Of a DNA stretch of 64,000 nt, positions 54,855 to 62,238 are shown piece after piece; position 1 is the stretch's first letter, and every line of letters begins with the position of its first letter. This DNA is from Roseomonas indoligenes (GTDB lineage: Bacteria > Pseudomonadota > Alphaproteobacteria > Acetobacterales > Acetobacteraceae), in contig NZ_JAGIZA010000016.1 in NCBI RefSeq assembly GCF_017813365.1, forward strand, positions 1-64,000, read 5' to 3'. Both the position numbers and the translations under genes were made by a program. The notes beneath the pieces were generated by a model. The model saw only the letters and a list, made by a program, of their open reading frames with translations, ran no database searches and was not told where the DNA came from.

Positions 54855-55151
54855 TCAGGTGCCCAGGGGTGCGAGAACCTGGCGTTGGAAGTTCCGGATA
54901 TGAGGGGTGAGGTGCATGAAGCCCTTCACCGCGTGGAATTCCGGCGTGTCGTAGACCCAGGGACCGGCGATCTCGTAGACGGCGGCGTAGCGGGGGCCGC
55001 CGTCATCCACCGTGTAGCGGCGGGCGGAGTGCCAGCCCGGGCAGGCCAGCAGGTCGGGGATGTGGTTCTCCACGTACCAGCGGTTGAACTCCTCCTCCAC
55101 CGCCGGGTCCACGTCCACGCGGACGATGTGCAGCCAGGGCGCCCCGCTCAC
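54855..55151 (-). CDS. Small dimeric alpha/beta-barrel-like protein (EthD/DUF4286 type)
   Basis: This 98-aa protein has the sequence pattern of ferredoxin-fold dimeric barrels: HIVRVDVDPAVEEEFNRWYV, then NHIPDLLACPGWHSARRYTV, then YAAVYEIAGPWVYDTPEFHA. The E-x-x-F-N-x-W-Y-x-x-x-H-I-P motif is characteristic of EthD-like/DUF4286 proteins, whose members include monooxygenase- and decarboxylase-type enzymes. The function here is unknown. It overlaps the third DapA-family gene by 4 bp and so belongs to module 2. Confidence 0.75.
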   Translation of the reverse strand: MSGAPWLHIVRVDVDPAVEEEFNRWYVENHIPDLLACPGWHSARRYTVDDGGPRYAAVYEIAGPWVYDTPEFHAVKGFMHLTPHIRNFQRQVLAPLGT

Positions 55152-56071
55152 GGCATTGCCCCGGCATGAACGAGGGCGGCGCGCAGGGCGTCGGTCTCCG
55201 CCGCCTCCAACATCGGCAGCGGGGCGCGGCAGACGGGGACGGGCAGGCGGCCGAGCATGTTGAGGCAGGCCTTCAGGCGCGGGGTGGCCAGGCCCGGCGG
55301 GGCGGTGCCGTAGATCGCCTTGGCCAGCGGCGCCAGGCGCTCATGCAGGGCGCGGGCGGCGGGAAGGTCCTCCGCCTTCACCGCCCGGTCCAGCGCCACC
55401 ACCATCTCCGGCACCACGGCCGCGAGGCTGACGAGGCTGCCGGCGGAGCCGGCCAGGAAGCAGGCGAAGAGGTGCTCATCGCCCGAGGCCATCACCGCGA
55501 CATCCGGCCGGGTCTCCGCCGTCACGCGGCGGGTCTCGTCATAGGCGGCGGAATCCCAGCTGCCTTCCTTGATGCCGACCAGCTTCGGCAAGCGCAGCAG
55601 GTCCTTCAGCAGATCGGGCGGGAAGTGCAGCCCGCCGGAGCGGACATGGCCCTGGAAGAGGAAGAGAGGGAGGTCGGTCGCGTCGTGGATCGCCTGATGG
55701 TGGCGCAGCACCACGCGGGGATCGACGCCGAGGCCCCAGGAGAAGGGGGCGAAGACCATGATGGCATCCGCGCCCTCGGCCGCCGCATCCTGCGCCTGGA
55801 TGGCGGCGGCGGCGCTGGCTTCGGCGATCACGCCCGCCACGATCGGGGCCTTTCCGGCCGCCTCCCGGCAGAGGCGGATAACGCGGCGCATCTCCTCCCG
55901 CGTCAGAAAGGCGTTCTCGCCGGCATGGCCATTGATGAGCAGGCCGTGCATGCCCGGGCAGGCCAGGACGGTGCGGACATGGGCAGTCAGCCCGGCCTCG
56001 TCGATCGCCCCATCCGCCCGCATCGGCAGGATGATGGAGGCGTAGAGGCCGTGGAAGCGCTCGGCGTTCAT
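55148..56071 (-). CDS. DapA-family lyase/aldolase, GHAGE subclass (module 2)
   Basis: This 307-aa protein is the close counterpart of the one at 50730. It has the same INGHAGENAF loop (residues 46-55) in place of the usual GxTGE, FLFQGHVRSGG where the catalytic tyrosine (YNxP) should be, and a conserved Schiff-base Lys168 (VGIKEGSWDSAAY). The lysine suggests imine chemistry persists while proton relay differs from DapA. It overlaps the MaoC gene upstream and the small protein downstream by 4 bp each, so it is a fixed part of the module 2 operon. Confidence 0.85.
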   Translation of the reverse strand: MNAERFHGLYASIILPMRADGAIDEAGLTAHVRTVLACPGMHGLLINGHAGENAFLTREEMRRVIRLCREAAGKAPIVAGVIAEASAAAAIQAQDAAAEGADAIMVFAPFSWGLGVDPRVVLRHHQAIHDATDLPLFLFQGHVRSGGLHFPPDLLKDLLRLPKLVGIKEGSWDSAAYDETRRVTAETRPDVAVMASGDEHLFACFLAGSAGSLVSLAAVVPEMVVALDRAVKAEDLPAARALHERLAPLAKAIYGTAPPGLATPRLKACLNMLGRLPVPVCRAPLPMLEAAETDALRAALVHAGAMP

Positions 56072-56511
56072 GCGGCCACCTGGGCGGGCTTGGGGCGGGG
56101 ATATTTCAGCGTGGCGCGGGCCTTCAGCACCTCCAACCCCTCCTCGTTCCGGCAGCTGCCCTCCCAGACGATGGTGCGGGTGTCCGGGTGGCTCTCGGCG
56201 ATCCAGACCTCCACGGTCAGGGTGTCGCCGTAGAAGACCGGGCCGGTGAACCAGAAGCGGTCCTCAATGGAGACCCCGATGGTGCCGGCCAGCTCGGCGG
56301 TGAGGACGCTGGTGCAGAGGCCGGCGACCATGATGCCGGGCGCCAGCCGCCTGCCGAAGCGCGTGCCGGCCGCATAGCCGTCATCCACGTGCACCGGGCC
56401 GAAATCGCCTGTCGCCGCAATGTAGAGGGCACCGTCCGCCTCGGTGACGGTCTTCGTCATCACCGCGCGGTCGCCGACGGACAGGCTGTCGAAGGGCTTC
56501 AGGTCATACAT
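56068..56511 (-). CDS. MaoC-family hydratase, catalytic-type subunit
   Basis: This is a 147-aa hotdog protein with the hydratase dyad Asp36-x4-His41 in ATGDFGPVHVDDGYAAGT, and LAPGIMVAGLCTSVLTAELAG. It would hydrate an enoyl-CoA. The next gene upstream (4-bp gap) encodes a sister MaoC protein without the dyad, so the two may form a heterodimer with one active site, as in two-subunit enoyl-CoA hydratases of steroid side-chain degradation. It overlaps the DapA-family gene by 4 bp. Confidence 0.85.
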   Translation of the reverse strand: MYDLKPFDSLSVGDRAVMTKTVTEADGALYIAATGDFGPVHVDDGYAAGTRFGRRLAPGIMVAGLCTSVLTAELAGTIGVSIEDRFWFTGPVFYGDTLTVEVWIAESHPDTRTIVWEGSCRNEEGLEVLKARATLKYPRPKPAQVAA

Positions 56512-56515
56512 GGCG

Positions 56516-56917
56516 TCAGGCCGCCGCGCGGAAGGGCAGCAACTCGGCCTCGCCCTCCATCACCGCGCCGGCGCCGTCCAGCGTGCCGATGAGGCGCAGC
56601 GTCAGCCTGCCGCCTTCCGCCGCCGTCACCTCCGCAGCCGCCTCCACGCTGCCGCCCACGGGCACGGGGGCGAGGAAGCGCAGATCCATCCGGCCGATGC
56701 GGCGGGACGGCCCGCCGATGCGGGACAGGCAGGTGGTGGCCAGCGCGCCGATCACCAGCTCGAAGGCGATCATCCCCGGCGCGCCCTCCGCCTTGGCGCG
56801 GTTGGCGTCCACGTAGAGGGCGCCGAGATTGCCGGAAATACCGGTGAACAGCGCCTGCTCCGCGCTGGTGAGGGTCTTGCGGAAGGCGACCCGCGTGCCG
56901 ATGGCCACCTCGCTCAC
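56516..56917 (-). CDS. MaoC-like protein lacking the catalytic dyad
   Basis: This is a 133-aa hotdog-fold protein aligned with its neighbour: ISGNLGALYVDANRAKAEG has Asn30 and Tyr35 where the hydratase Asp and His should be, followed by PGMIAFELVIGALATTCLSR. The fold seems intact, but hydratase activity is unlikely alone. A structural subunit of a heteromeric hydratase is the simplest reading; a thioesterase-like or binding role is possible. It overlaps the acyl-CoA dehydrogenase gene by 4 bp. Confidence 0.78.
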   Translation of the reverse strand: MSEVAIGTRVAFRKTLTSAEQALFTGISGNLGALYVDANRAKAEGAPGMIAFELVIGALATTCLSRIGGPSRRIGRMDLRFLAPVPVGGSVEAAAEVTAAEGGRLTLRLIGTLDGAGAVMEGEAELLPFRAAA

Positions 56918-58077
56918 AGCGAGAGCCCGTTCTTCATCACGCCGCGGGCGACGAGCATGCGATGGATCTCCGAGGTTCCGTCATAGATGCGGGTGACGCG
57001 GGCATCGCGCGCGATGCGCTCCAGCGGCAGTTCCTTGCTGTAGCCGGCGCCGCCGAAAAGCTGGATGCCGCGATCCGCCACGCGCCCCAGCATCTCGGAG
57101 GCGTAGAACTTCACCATGGAGACCTTGTCGCGCGGGTCGTTCCTCCGGTCGATCTCCCAGGCGGTGTTCAGCACCATCATGCGGGCGGCGAAGATCTCGG
57201 CCGCGCTGTCCGCGATCATGGCCTGCACCATCTGGAACTCGCCGATGGGCTGGCCGAACTGGCGGCGCTCCGTCGCGTGGCTCCGCATCATCTCCAGCAC
57301 GCGCCCGGCCATGCCGACGCAGCGGGCGCCGATGTGGCCGAGGCGGATGCCCGACACGCTGCTCATGATGAGCTTGAAGCCGCCGCCCAGCTCTCCGAGA
57401 ATCGCGTCCTTCGGGATGCGGCACTCGTTGAAGGCCAGCTCCGCGTGGCCGTAGCCGCGGTGCCCCATCATCGGCTGCTTGCGCGCCACGGTGAAGCCGG
57501 GCGTGTCCTTGTCCACCAGGAACAGCGTGATGCCGCCGCGCGCCCGCTTCTCGCGGTCCGTCACGGCCATGACGATGGTGTAGTCGGCAATGTCGCCGTC
57601 GCTGATGTAGTGCTTCGTGCCGTCGATCACCCACTCGTCGCCGTCCAGCCGGGCGGTGGTGCTGATGGAGGCGGCGTCCGATCCCGCGCCGGGCTCGGTG
57701 ATGGCCATGGCGACGATCTTCTCGCCGGCCACGGTGGGCAGCAGGTACTTCTCCCGCTGCTCGCCCTTGCAGGCCAGCAGCATGGGATAGACCTGGCCGA
57801 AGACCCGGCGGATGAGGGCGTCGCTGGTCCTGCCCAGTTCCTCCTCCACCAGGCACATCTCCAGCACGGAGAGGCCGCCGCCGCCCACGTCCTCCGGCAT
57901 GTTCATGGCGAAAAGGCCGAGCTCCTGCGCCTTGGCCTTCAGGGCGCGCAGCTTGTCCGCGGGCACCTCGCCCAGCGCCTCCACCTCGGCCTCCAGCGGC
58001 TGCACCTCCTGCGTCACGAAGCGGCGCACGGTCTCGGTGAGGAGGCGGGTGTCCTCGGGGATGGAGAAGTCGATCAT
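56914..58077 (-). CDS. Acyl-CoA dehydrogenase (module 2)
   Basis: This is a 387-aa flavoenzyme. Motifs are AMAITEPGAGSDAASISTTA, WVIDGTKHYISDGDIADYTI, RRQFGQPIGEFQMVQAMIAD, FGGAGYSKELPLERIARDAR and RIYDGTSEIHRMLVARGV. At the place of the usual catalytic glutamate (YEGT) it has Asp (YDGT), as do many CaiB-linked members. Start MIDFSIPEDTR at 58077, overlapping the CaiB-type gene by 4 bp. Its substrate should be the CoA ester made by that transferase; electrons would pass to ETF. Confidence 0.92.
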   Translation of the reverse strand: MIDFSIPEDTRLLTETVRRFVTQEVQPLEAEVEALGEVPADKLRALKAKAQELGLFAMNMPEDVGGGGLSVLEMCLVEEELGRTSDALIRRVFGQVYPMLLACKGEQREKYLLPTVAGEKIVAMAITEPGAGSDAASISTTARLDGDEWVIDGTKHYISDGDIADYTIVMAVTDREKRARGGITLFLVDKDTPGFTVARKQPMMGHRGYGHAELAFNECRIPKDAILGELGGGFKLIMSSVSGIRLGHIGARCVGMAGRVLEMMRSHATERRQFGQPIGEFQMVQAMIADSAAEIFAARMMVLNTAWEIDRRNDPRDKVSMVKFYASEMLGRVADRGIQLFGGAGYSKELPLERIARDARVTRIYDGTSEIHRMLVARGVMKNGLSL

Positions 58078-59276
58078 GCCTGGGGCCCTTCCGGCCAGTT
58101 CACGGCGCCGTCGCGCTTCATCCCCTCCATCTCCTCGGGCGAGAAGCCGAGCTCCGCGAGGATGTCGCGGCTCTGCGCACCGAGGGGCTGGGGGACGAGG
58201 CGCACGCGCGGCACCTCCCCGTCGTAGCGGGCGGGGTGGGAGATGAGGGTGACGGGATGGCCGGTCGCGCCGTCCGTGGTGATGAAGGCGCCGAGGTGCT
58301 GCAGCTGCGGGTCGGATTGCAGGTCCTCGTAGTCCTGCATCGGCGCGTGCCAGACCTTGTGCTTCTCCAGCCCTGGCAGCCACTCCGCCGTCGATCGCTG
58401 CGGCAGCCGCTCGGTGACGAGGCGCGCGATGTCCTCGCGCCGGGCGAAGGCGTCGCCCTCGCTCATCGCGGCGAGTTCCGGCACCTCCAGCGCCTGCCCG
58501 ATGACGCCGGGCGGGGACATGGACAGCGCGAGGTGACCGTCCTTCGTGGCGTAGATGCCGTAGGGCCCGCCGCTGAACCAGGAGGCGATGCCGCCCGGCC
58601 CGCGCGGGGAGGCCGCGCGCGCGCCGTTCACCCAGGCCGTCAGCGCCTCCGTCTGCAGGTCCAGCGCGGCCTGGAAGAGGTTCACCTCCACCAGCCGCCC
58701 CTTCCCCGTCCGCTCCCGCGCGAAAAGGGCTGCCAGGATCGCCATGGCGTAGATCATCGCCGCGTGCTGATCGACCACCACCGCGCCCACCGGCGTCGGC
58801 GGCCCGTCCGCACGCCCGGTGCGGGCGGCGAGGCCGGAGAGAGCCTGGAGCAGCAGGTCCTGCCCCGGCCGGTCCTTGTAGGGGCCGGAGGAGCCGTAGC
58901 CATAGGCGGCGGCGTAGATCAGGCGCGGGTTGGTCTCGCGCAGCGTCTCGTAGCCGAGGCCGAGCTTCTCCATCGTGCCGGGGCGGAAGTTCTCCATCAC
59001 CACGTCGGCCCCCTGCAGCAGCCGCGCGACGACCTCGCGCCCGCCCGGGCTCTTCAGGTCCACGGCGAGGCTGCGCTTGTTGCGACCGGTGGAGAGGAAG
59101 TTGACGCTCTGCCCGCCCACGAAGTGGTTCGCCACCGCCCAGTTGCGGTGAAACGCCCCCTCCGGCGGCTCCAGCGCGATCACGTCCGCGCCGAGATCCG
59201 CCAGGATCTGCGCGCCCAGCGGCCCCGCAAGGAAGTGGTTGAAGCTGACGACCCTGATGCCGGCGAGAAGATCCAT
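58074..59276 (-). CDS. CaiB/BaiF-type (class III) CoA-transferase
   Basis: This 400-aa class III CoA-transferase has an N-terminal MDLLAGIRVVSFNHFLAGPL, and GADVVMENFRPGTMEKLGLG. The catalytic aspartate is Asp140 in YKDRPGQDLLLQALSGLAA, and GRLVEVNLFQAALDLQTEAL follows. It transfers CoA to a free carboxylate. It is the first gene of module 2, the equivalent of the class I transferase of module 1. Start ATG 59276; the frame upstream to 59351 is not family-like. The promoter must lie in 59277-59499, where only short GC-rich inverted repeats are seen. Confidence 0.92.
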   Translation of the reverse strand: MDLLAGIRVVSFNHFLAGPLGAQILADLGADVIALEPPEGAFHRNWAVANHFVGGQSVNFLSTGRNKRSLAVDLKSPGGREVVARLLQGADVVMENFRPGTMEKLGLGYETLRETNPRLIYAAAYGYGSSGPYKDRPGQDLLLQALSGLAARTGRADGPPTPVGAVVVDQHAAMIYAMAILAALFARERTGKGRLVEVNLFQAALDLQTEALTAWVNGARAASPRGPGGIASWFSGGPYGIYATKDGHLALSMSPPGVIGQALEVPELAAMSEGDAFARREDIARLVTERLPQRSTAEWLPGLEKHKVWHAPMQDYEDLQSDPQLQHLGAFITTDGATGHPVTLISHPARYDGEVPRVRLVPQPLGAQSRDILAELGFSPEEMEGMKRDGAVNWPEGPQA

Positions 59277-59499
59277 CCGACGCCCAACCCCTGGAAAAGA
59301 CCCGACTGGCGGGACGGGCGGCAGGATGGCGGGGCGCGGCCCGGCGCCCAAGGGGCCGGGCCATTCGAAAACGGGGCGGGGCTATAGGCGGAGGCAATGC
59401 TCCCTTGGGTTCCGGGCGAGGGCGAAGTGCTCGCCCCGAGCCGGGGTGCCAGCGGTCACCCCGGCCACCGCGGTCGGACCGCGGGAACCGGAAGCGGCC

Positions 59500-59727
59500 T
59501 CAGCCCGTCCTGTCGGCGCCGGCCGCGTAAGGCCGGTCCAGGGCGCCGGGCATGGGCTGGCAGAGGACCAGGGCCACGTCCCGCGCCAGCGGGCCGGCCC
59601 GGTGCACGGCGATGGCGAGGTCGAGCTCCGTGATCCCGAAGCTCCTCGCCCAGTGCTGGACGCAGTAGGGATCGCCCAGGTCGATGTGATCGCGATCCGC
59701 GGGCTTGCCTCGGCGGGCCTCGCTCAT
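59500..59727 (-). CDS. DUF3606 protein
   Basis: This small 75-aa protein contains the DUF3606 pattern: DRDHIDLGDPYCVQHWARSF, then GITELDLAIAVHRAGPLARD. The W-x-x-x-F-G-(I/V)-(S/T)-x-x-x-L-x-x-A-V core is the family mark; its function is unknown. Start ATG 59727 with GGAGGAG about eight bases upstream. It is divergent from the helical protein gene at 59891 across 163 bp that contain an inverted repeat CGTGAG-GTCTTT-CTCACG (59812-59829). Confidence 0.8.
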   Translation of the reverse strand: MSEARRGKPADRDHIDLGDPYCVQHWARSFGITELDLAIAVHRAGPLARDVALVLCQPMPGALDRPYAAGADRTG

Positions 59728-59890
59728 GGCCGTTCTCCTCCCCATGCCCGAAATTACGGTCAGGCGCCGTGGCGCTGCCTTGTCCGGCGTTATTCCCACG
59801 GATCGCATTTGCGTGAGGTCTTTCTCACGGCGTTGTGCCACCCTGCCAACCTGTCCAGATCATTACGACTAATAAAGAAGTCACGCCCGC

Positions 59891-60253
59891 ATGAGTCCGA
59901 GAATGTCAGTCCATGAGCCGAGCCGCCTGATTCTCGATGCGGAGGATCGAATCCTGCGGCAGAGAGACATCATCACCCGCTTGGAACGGCAGGGCAGCGA
60001 CCTGGTGCCCACCGCGCAGGACCTCCTGCGCTGCATGCTGGAGACGCAGCGCGTCTTCGCCGAAATGCGCGGCCGTGAGGCTCCTGCCGGGATGGTGCCG
60101 GCCGTTTCCGGTGCAGGCCAGTCAATCGATGCGGAGGCGCTCCGCCAGGACCTCGTCAGGCTGGCGGCCCATGCAGCCTCTCAGGATATGCGGCTAGCGC
60201 AAGAATTTTTCACGATGGTGCAGCAGCGCCTGCTGGCGCGCCTGTCCGGTTGA
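59891..60253 (+). CDS. Hypothetical helical protein
   Basis: This is a 120-aa protein, all-helical by composition: LILDAEDRILRQRDIITRLE, then LVPTAQDLLRCMLETQRVFA, then a linker rich in Gly/Ala/Pro, and ALRQDLVRLAAHAASQDMRL. The R-Q-x-x-I-x-R-L-E pattern with LLRxMLETQ is common in small proteins of unknown function in Rhizobiales and Rhodospirillales. There is no signal peptide. It is about 60 bp upstream of the Crp/Fnr-type regulator gene on the same strand. No function is assigned. Confidence 0.65.
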   Translation: MSPRMSVHEPSRLILDAEDRILRQRDIITRLERQGSDLVPTAQDLLRCMLETQRVFAEMRGREAPAGMVPAVSGAGQSIDAEALRQDLVRLAAHAASQDMRLAQEFFTMVQQRLLARLSG

Positions 60254-60315
60254 GACGCGAAATCGTTGCACACGCGTTGGTGTCACACACAGCTTAGCCG
60301 GGTGGCCTGCAAAAC

Positions 60316-61143
60316 GTGCGAGAACGTGTCGGAGAGCTACACGCGAGCTTCCTGGAGTTAGATATCTTGTCCATAGCCCCGCAGATCCGGTCCTTCTCCC
60401 ACGGTGACCTTCTCGCCCGCCGGCTGGGTGGGCTCATGCCCCTCGGGCCGCTCGACATGCTCCTGCTGGACGGGCTGGGCAGACATGTCCGATCCTCCCC
60501 CGCCGGCGAGGAGATCGGCGAGCACGGCGCCCCGCTGCGGGCCCGCCTGATCCGCAGCGGCTGGGCCGGTGCGGTGCGGACGCTGGAGGATGGCCGCCGC
60601 CAGATCTTCCGCCTGCTGCTGCCGGGCGATTGCATCGGGACCAGCACCACGCCCTCGGCCCTGGCCGTCTCCACCACCCTCGCCCTCACGCCGGTCGAGA
60701 CGGTGGAGCTGGAGCCGGTGATGACCGCCCTGCGGGAGGATCCGGACCGCCACGCCGCCCTGGCCACCGCCTTCGCGCTCGGGACGGCCCAGGCGGAGGC
60801 GGGGCTGCTGGACCACCTCATGCGGCTGGGGCGCCAGACGGCGCTGGAGCGGACCGCCCACCTCCTGCTGGAGCTGCGGGACCGGCTGGCGGCCGTGGGC
60901 ATGACGGGCCGCACCAGCTTCCCCCTGCCGCTGACGCAGGAGATCCTGGCCGATACGCTGGGCCTCAGCACCGTCCACATGAACCGCACCCTGCAGGAGC
61001 TGCGGCGCCTGCGCCTCCTCCGGCTGGACAAGGGGCAGGCGGAGCTGCTGGACCCGACCCGCCTCGCCGATCTCGGGAACTACGCCCCGCCCCGGGTCTC
61101 CACCCTCTGCCCGCCCGAGCTGACCGGCCGCATCTGGGCATGA
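60316..61143 (+). CDS. Crp/Fnr-family transcriptional regulator
   Basis: This is a 275-aa regulator. The N-terminal cyclic-nucleotide-binding-like domain (VRTLEDGRRQIFRLLLPGDC) is followed by the dimer helix (ALERTAHLLLELRDRLAAVG) and a winged helix-turn-helix (FPLPLTQEILADTLGLSTVH, MNRTLQELRRLRLLRLDKGQ). The start is uncertain: GTG 60316, or TTG 60367 with GGAG ten bases before it. No Fnr cysteine cluster is visible in the N-terminus, so it is unlikely to sense oxygen through iron-sulfur. It overlaps the CheB gene by 4 bp, tying regulation and methylesterase together. Confidence 0.88.
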   Translation: MRERVGELHASFLELDILSIAPQIRSFSHGDLLARRLGGLMPLGPLDMLLLDGLGRHVRSSPAGEEIGEHGAPLRARLIRSGWAGAVRTLEDGRRQIFRLLLPGDCIGTSTTPSALAVSTTLALTPVETVELEPVMTALREDPDRHAALATAFALGTAQAEAGLLDHLMRLGRQTALERTAHLLLELRDRLAAVGMTGRTSFPLPLTQEILADTLGLSTVHMNRTLQELRRLRLLRLDKGQAELLDPTRLADLGNYAPPRVSTLCPPELTGRIWA

Positions 61144-62159
61144 CGGCCGCACAGCGGGATGTCGTCGCTATCGGGGGATCCCTCGGCAGCGGCGCCGTCC
61201 TGAGGCGCCTGTTGATCGAACTGCCGGCCGACTTCCCCGCCGCGATCCTCATCACCACCCACATGCCGAGCAACGGCCCCGTCCACCTGGCGGAGACGCT
61301 GGCGCTGCGCAGCCGCATCCCGGTCCGCCAGGCCGTGGACGGGCAGCCCATCGAGCCCGGGCAGGTGATCGTGGCCGCGCCGAACCGCCACCTGCTGGCG
61401 GTGGACGGCGCCGTGGTGCTGGGCACGGGCCCGCGGGAGAACATGACCCGCCCGGCCATCGACCCGCTGTTCCGCTCCGTCGCCCTCACCTACGGGCCGC
61501 GTGCCGTGGGGCTGGTGCTGAGCGGGCTGTTGAACGACGGCGCCTCCGGGCTCTACGCCATCAAGGCCATGGGCGGCACCGCCATGGCACAGCACCCGCT
61601 GGACGCGGAGGCCGGCGACATGCCGCGCGCGGCGCTGGAGGCTGTGGAGGCGGACGCGGTGGGCCGCGCGGAGGAGCTGGCGGGGATGCTGGCGTCGATC
61701 GCCGGCACGCCGGCCGGGCCGTCCCTGCCGCCCGCCCCCGAGCTGGAGCTGGAGGTGGCGATCGCCATCGGGCGCCGGCTGGGGTCCGATCAGCTCCGCA
61801 GCCTGGCCGATCCCGCCCCCCTCACCTGCCCGCACTGCCACGGCGTCCTCTCCGAGGTGAAGGGCGGCGGGCCGCTGCGCTACCGCTGCCAGATCGGCCA
61901 CGCCTTCACGGCCGAGGCCATCGTCGCCTCCCAGGAGGCGGGGGTGGGCGACGCGCTGCGGATCGCCATGCGGGTGATGGAGGAGCGGGTGGAGCTGGTG
62001 GCCCGCATGGCGAAGGACGCGCGGGAGACCGGGCGCCGGGCCGTGGCCGAGCTCTACGAGGCGCGGGCCGCCGAGTATGCGGGCTACGCCGCCACCCTCC
62101 GCCGCGCCGTGACGATGGACCTGCGGATGGCCCGGCCCGCCGAGGATCTGGAGACCTAG
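61140..62159 (+). CDS. CheB-type protein methylesterase without receiver domain, with zinc-ribbon-like tail
   Basis: This is a 339-aa protein. The CheB domain occupies residues 1-190 with an intact triad: Ser14 (AIGGSLGSGAVLRRL), His41 (TTHMPSNGPVHLAETL) and Asp133 (LSGLLNDGASGLYAIKAMGG). No N-terminal response-regulator domain is present. The C-terminal part has CPHCHG (Cys230, Cys233) and YRCQIGHAF (Cys250, His254), a probable metal site, and a long helical end. Such stand-alone CheB proteins often partner CheB-CheR-PAS sensor proteins rather than chemotaxis. It is encoded between the Crp gene (4-bp overlap) and such a protein 79 bp downstream. Confidence 0.85.
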   Translation: MTAAQRDVVAIGGSLGSGAVLRRLLIELPADFPAAILITTHMPSNGPVHLAETLALRSRIPVRQAVDGQPIEPGQVIVAAPNRHLLAVDGAVVLGTGPRENMTRPAIDPLFRSVALTYGPRAVGLVLSGLLNDGASGLYAIKAMGGTAMAQHPLDAEAGDMPRAALEAVEADAVGRAEELAGMLASIAGTPAGPSLPPAPELELEVAIAIGRRLGSDQLRSLADPAPLTCPHCHGVLSEVKGGGPLRYRCQIGHAFTAEAIVASQEAGVGDALRIAMRVMEERVELVARMAKDARETGRRAVAELYEARAAEYAGYAATLRRAVTMDLRMARPAEDLET

Positions 62160-62238
62160 GAGCCGGGGACATAGAGCCGGGCCGCGGGAGCGGATATAGG
62201 TGGCGGACAGACAGGGCCCGAAAGGGCAGGGTGAGACT

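Noticed and set aside
59395-59499. GC-rich inverted repeats upstream of the DUF3606 gene's 3' end, considered as another copy of the mosaic repeat
   Set aside because: The linkers and module order of the family are missing; only generic hairpins (GAGGGCGAAGTGCTCGCCC type) are seen.
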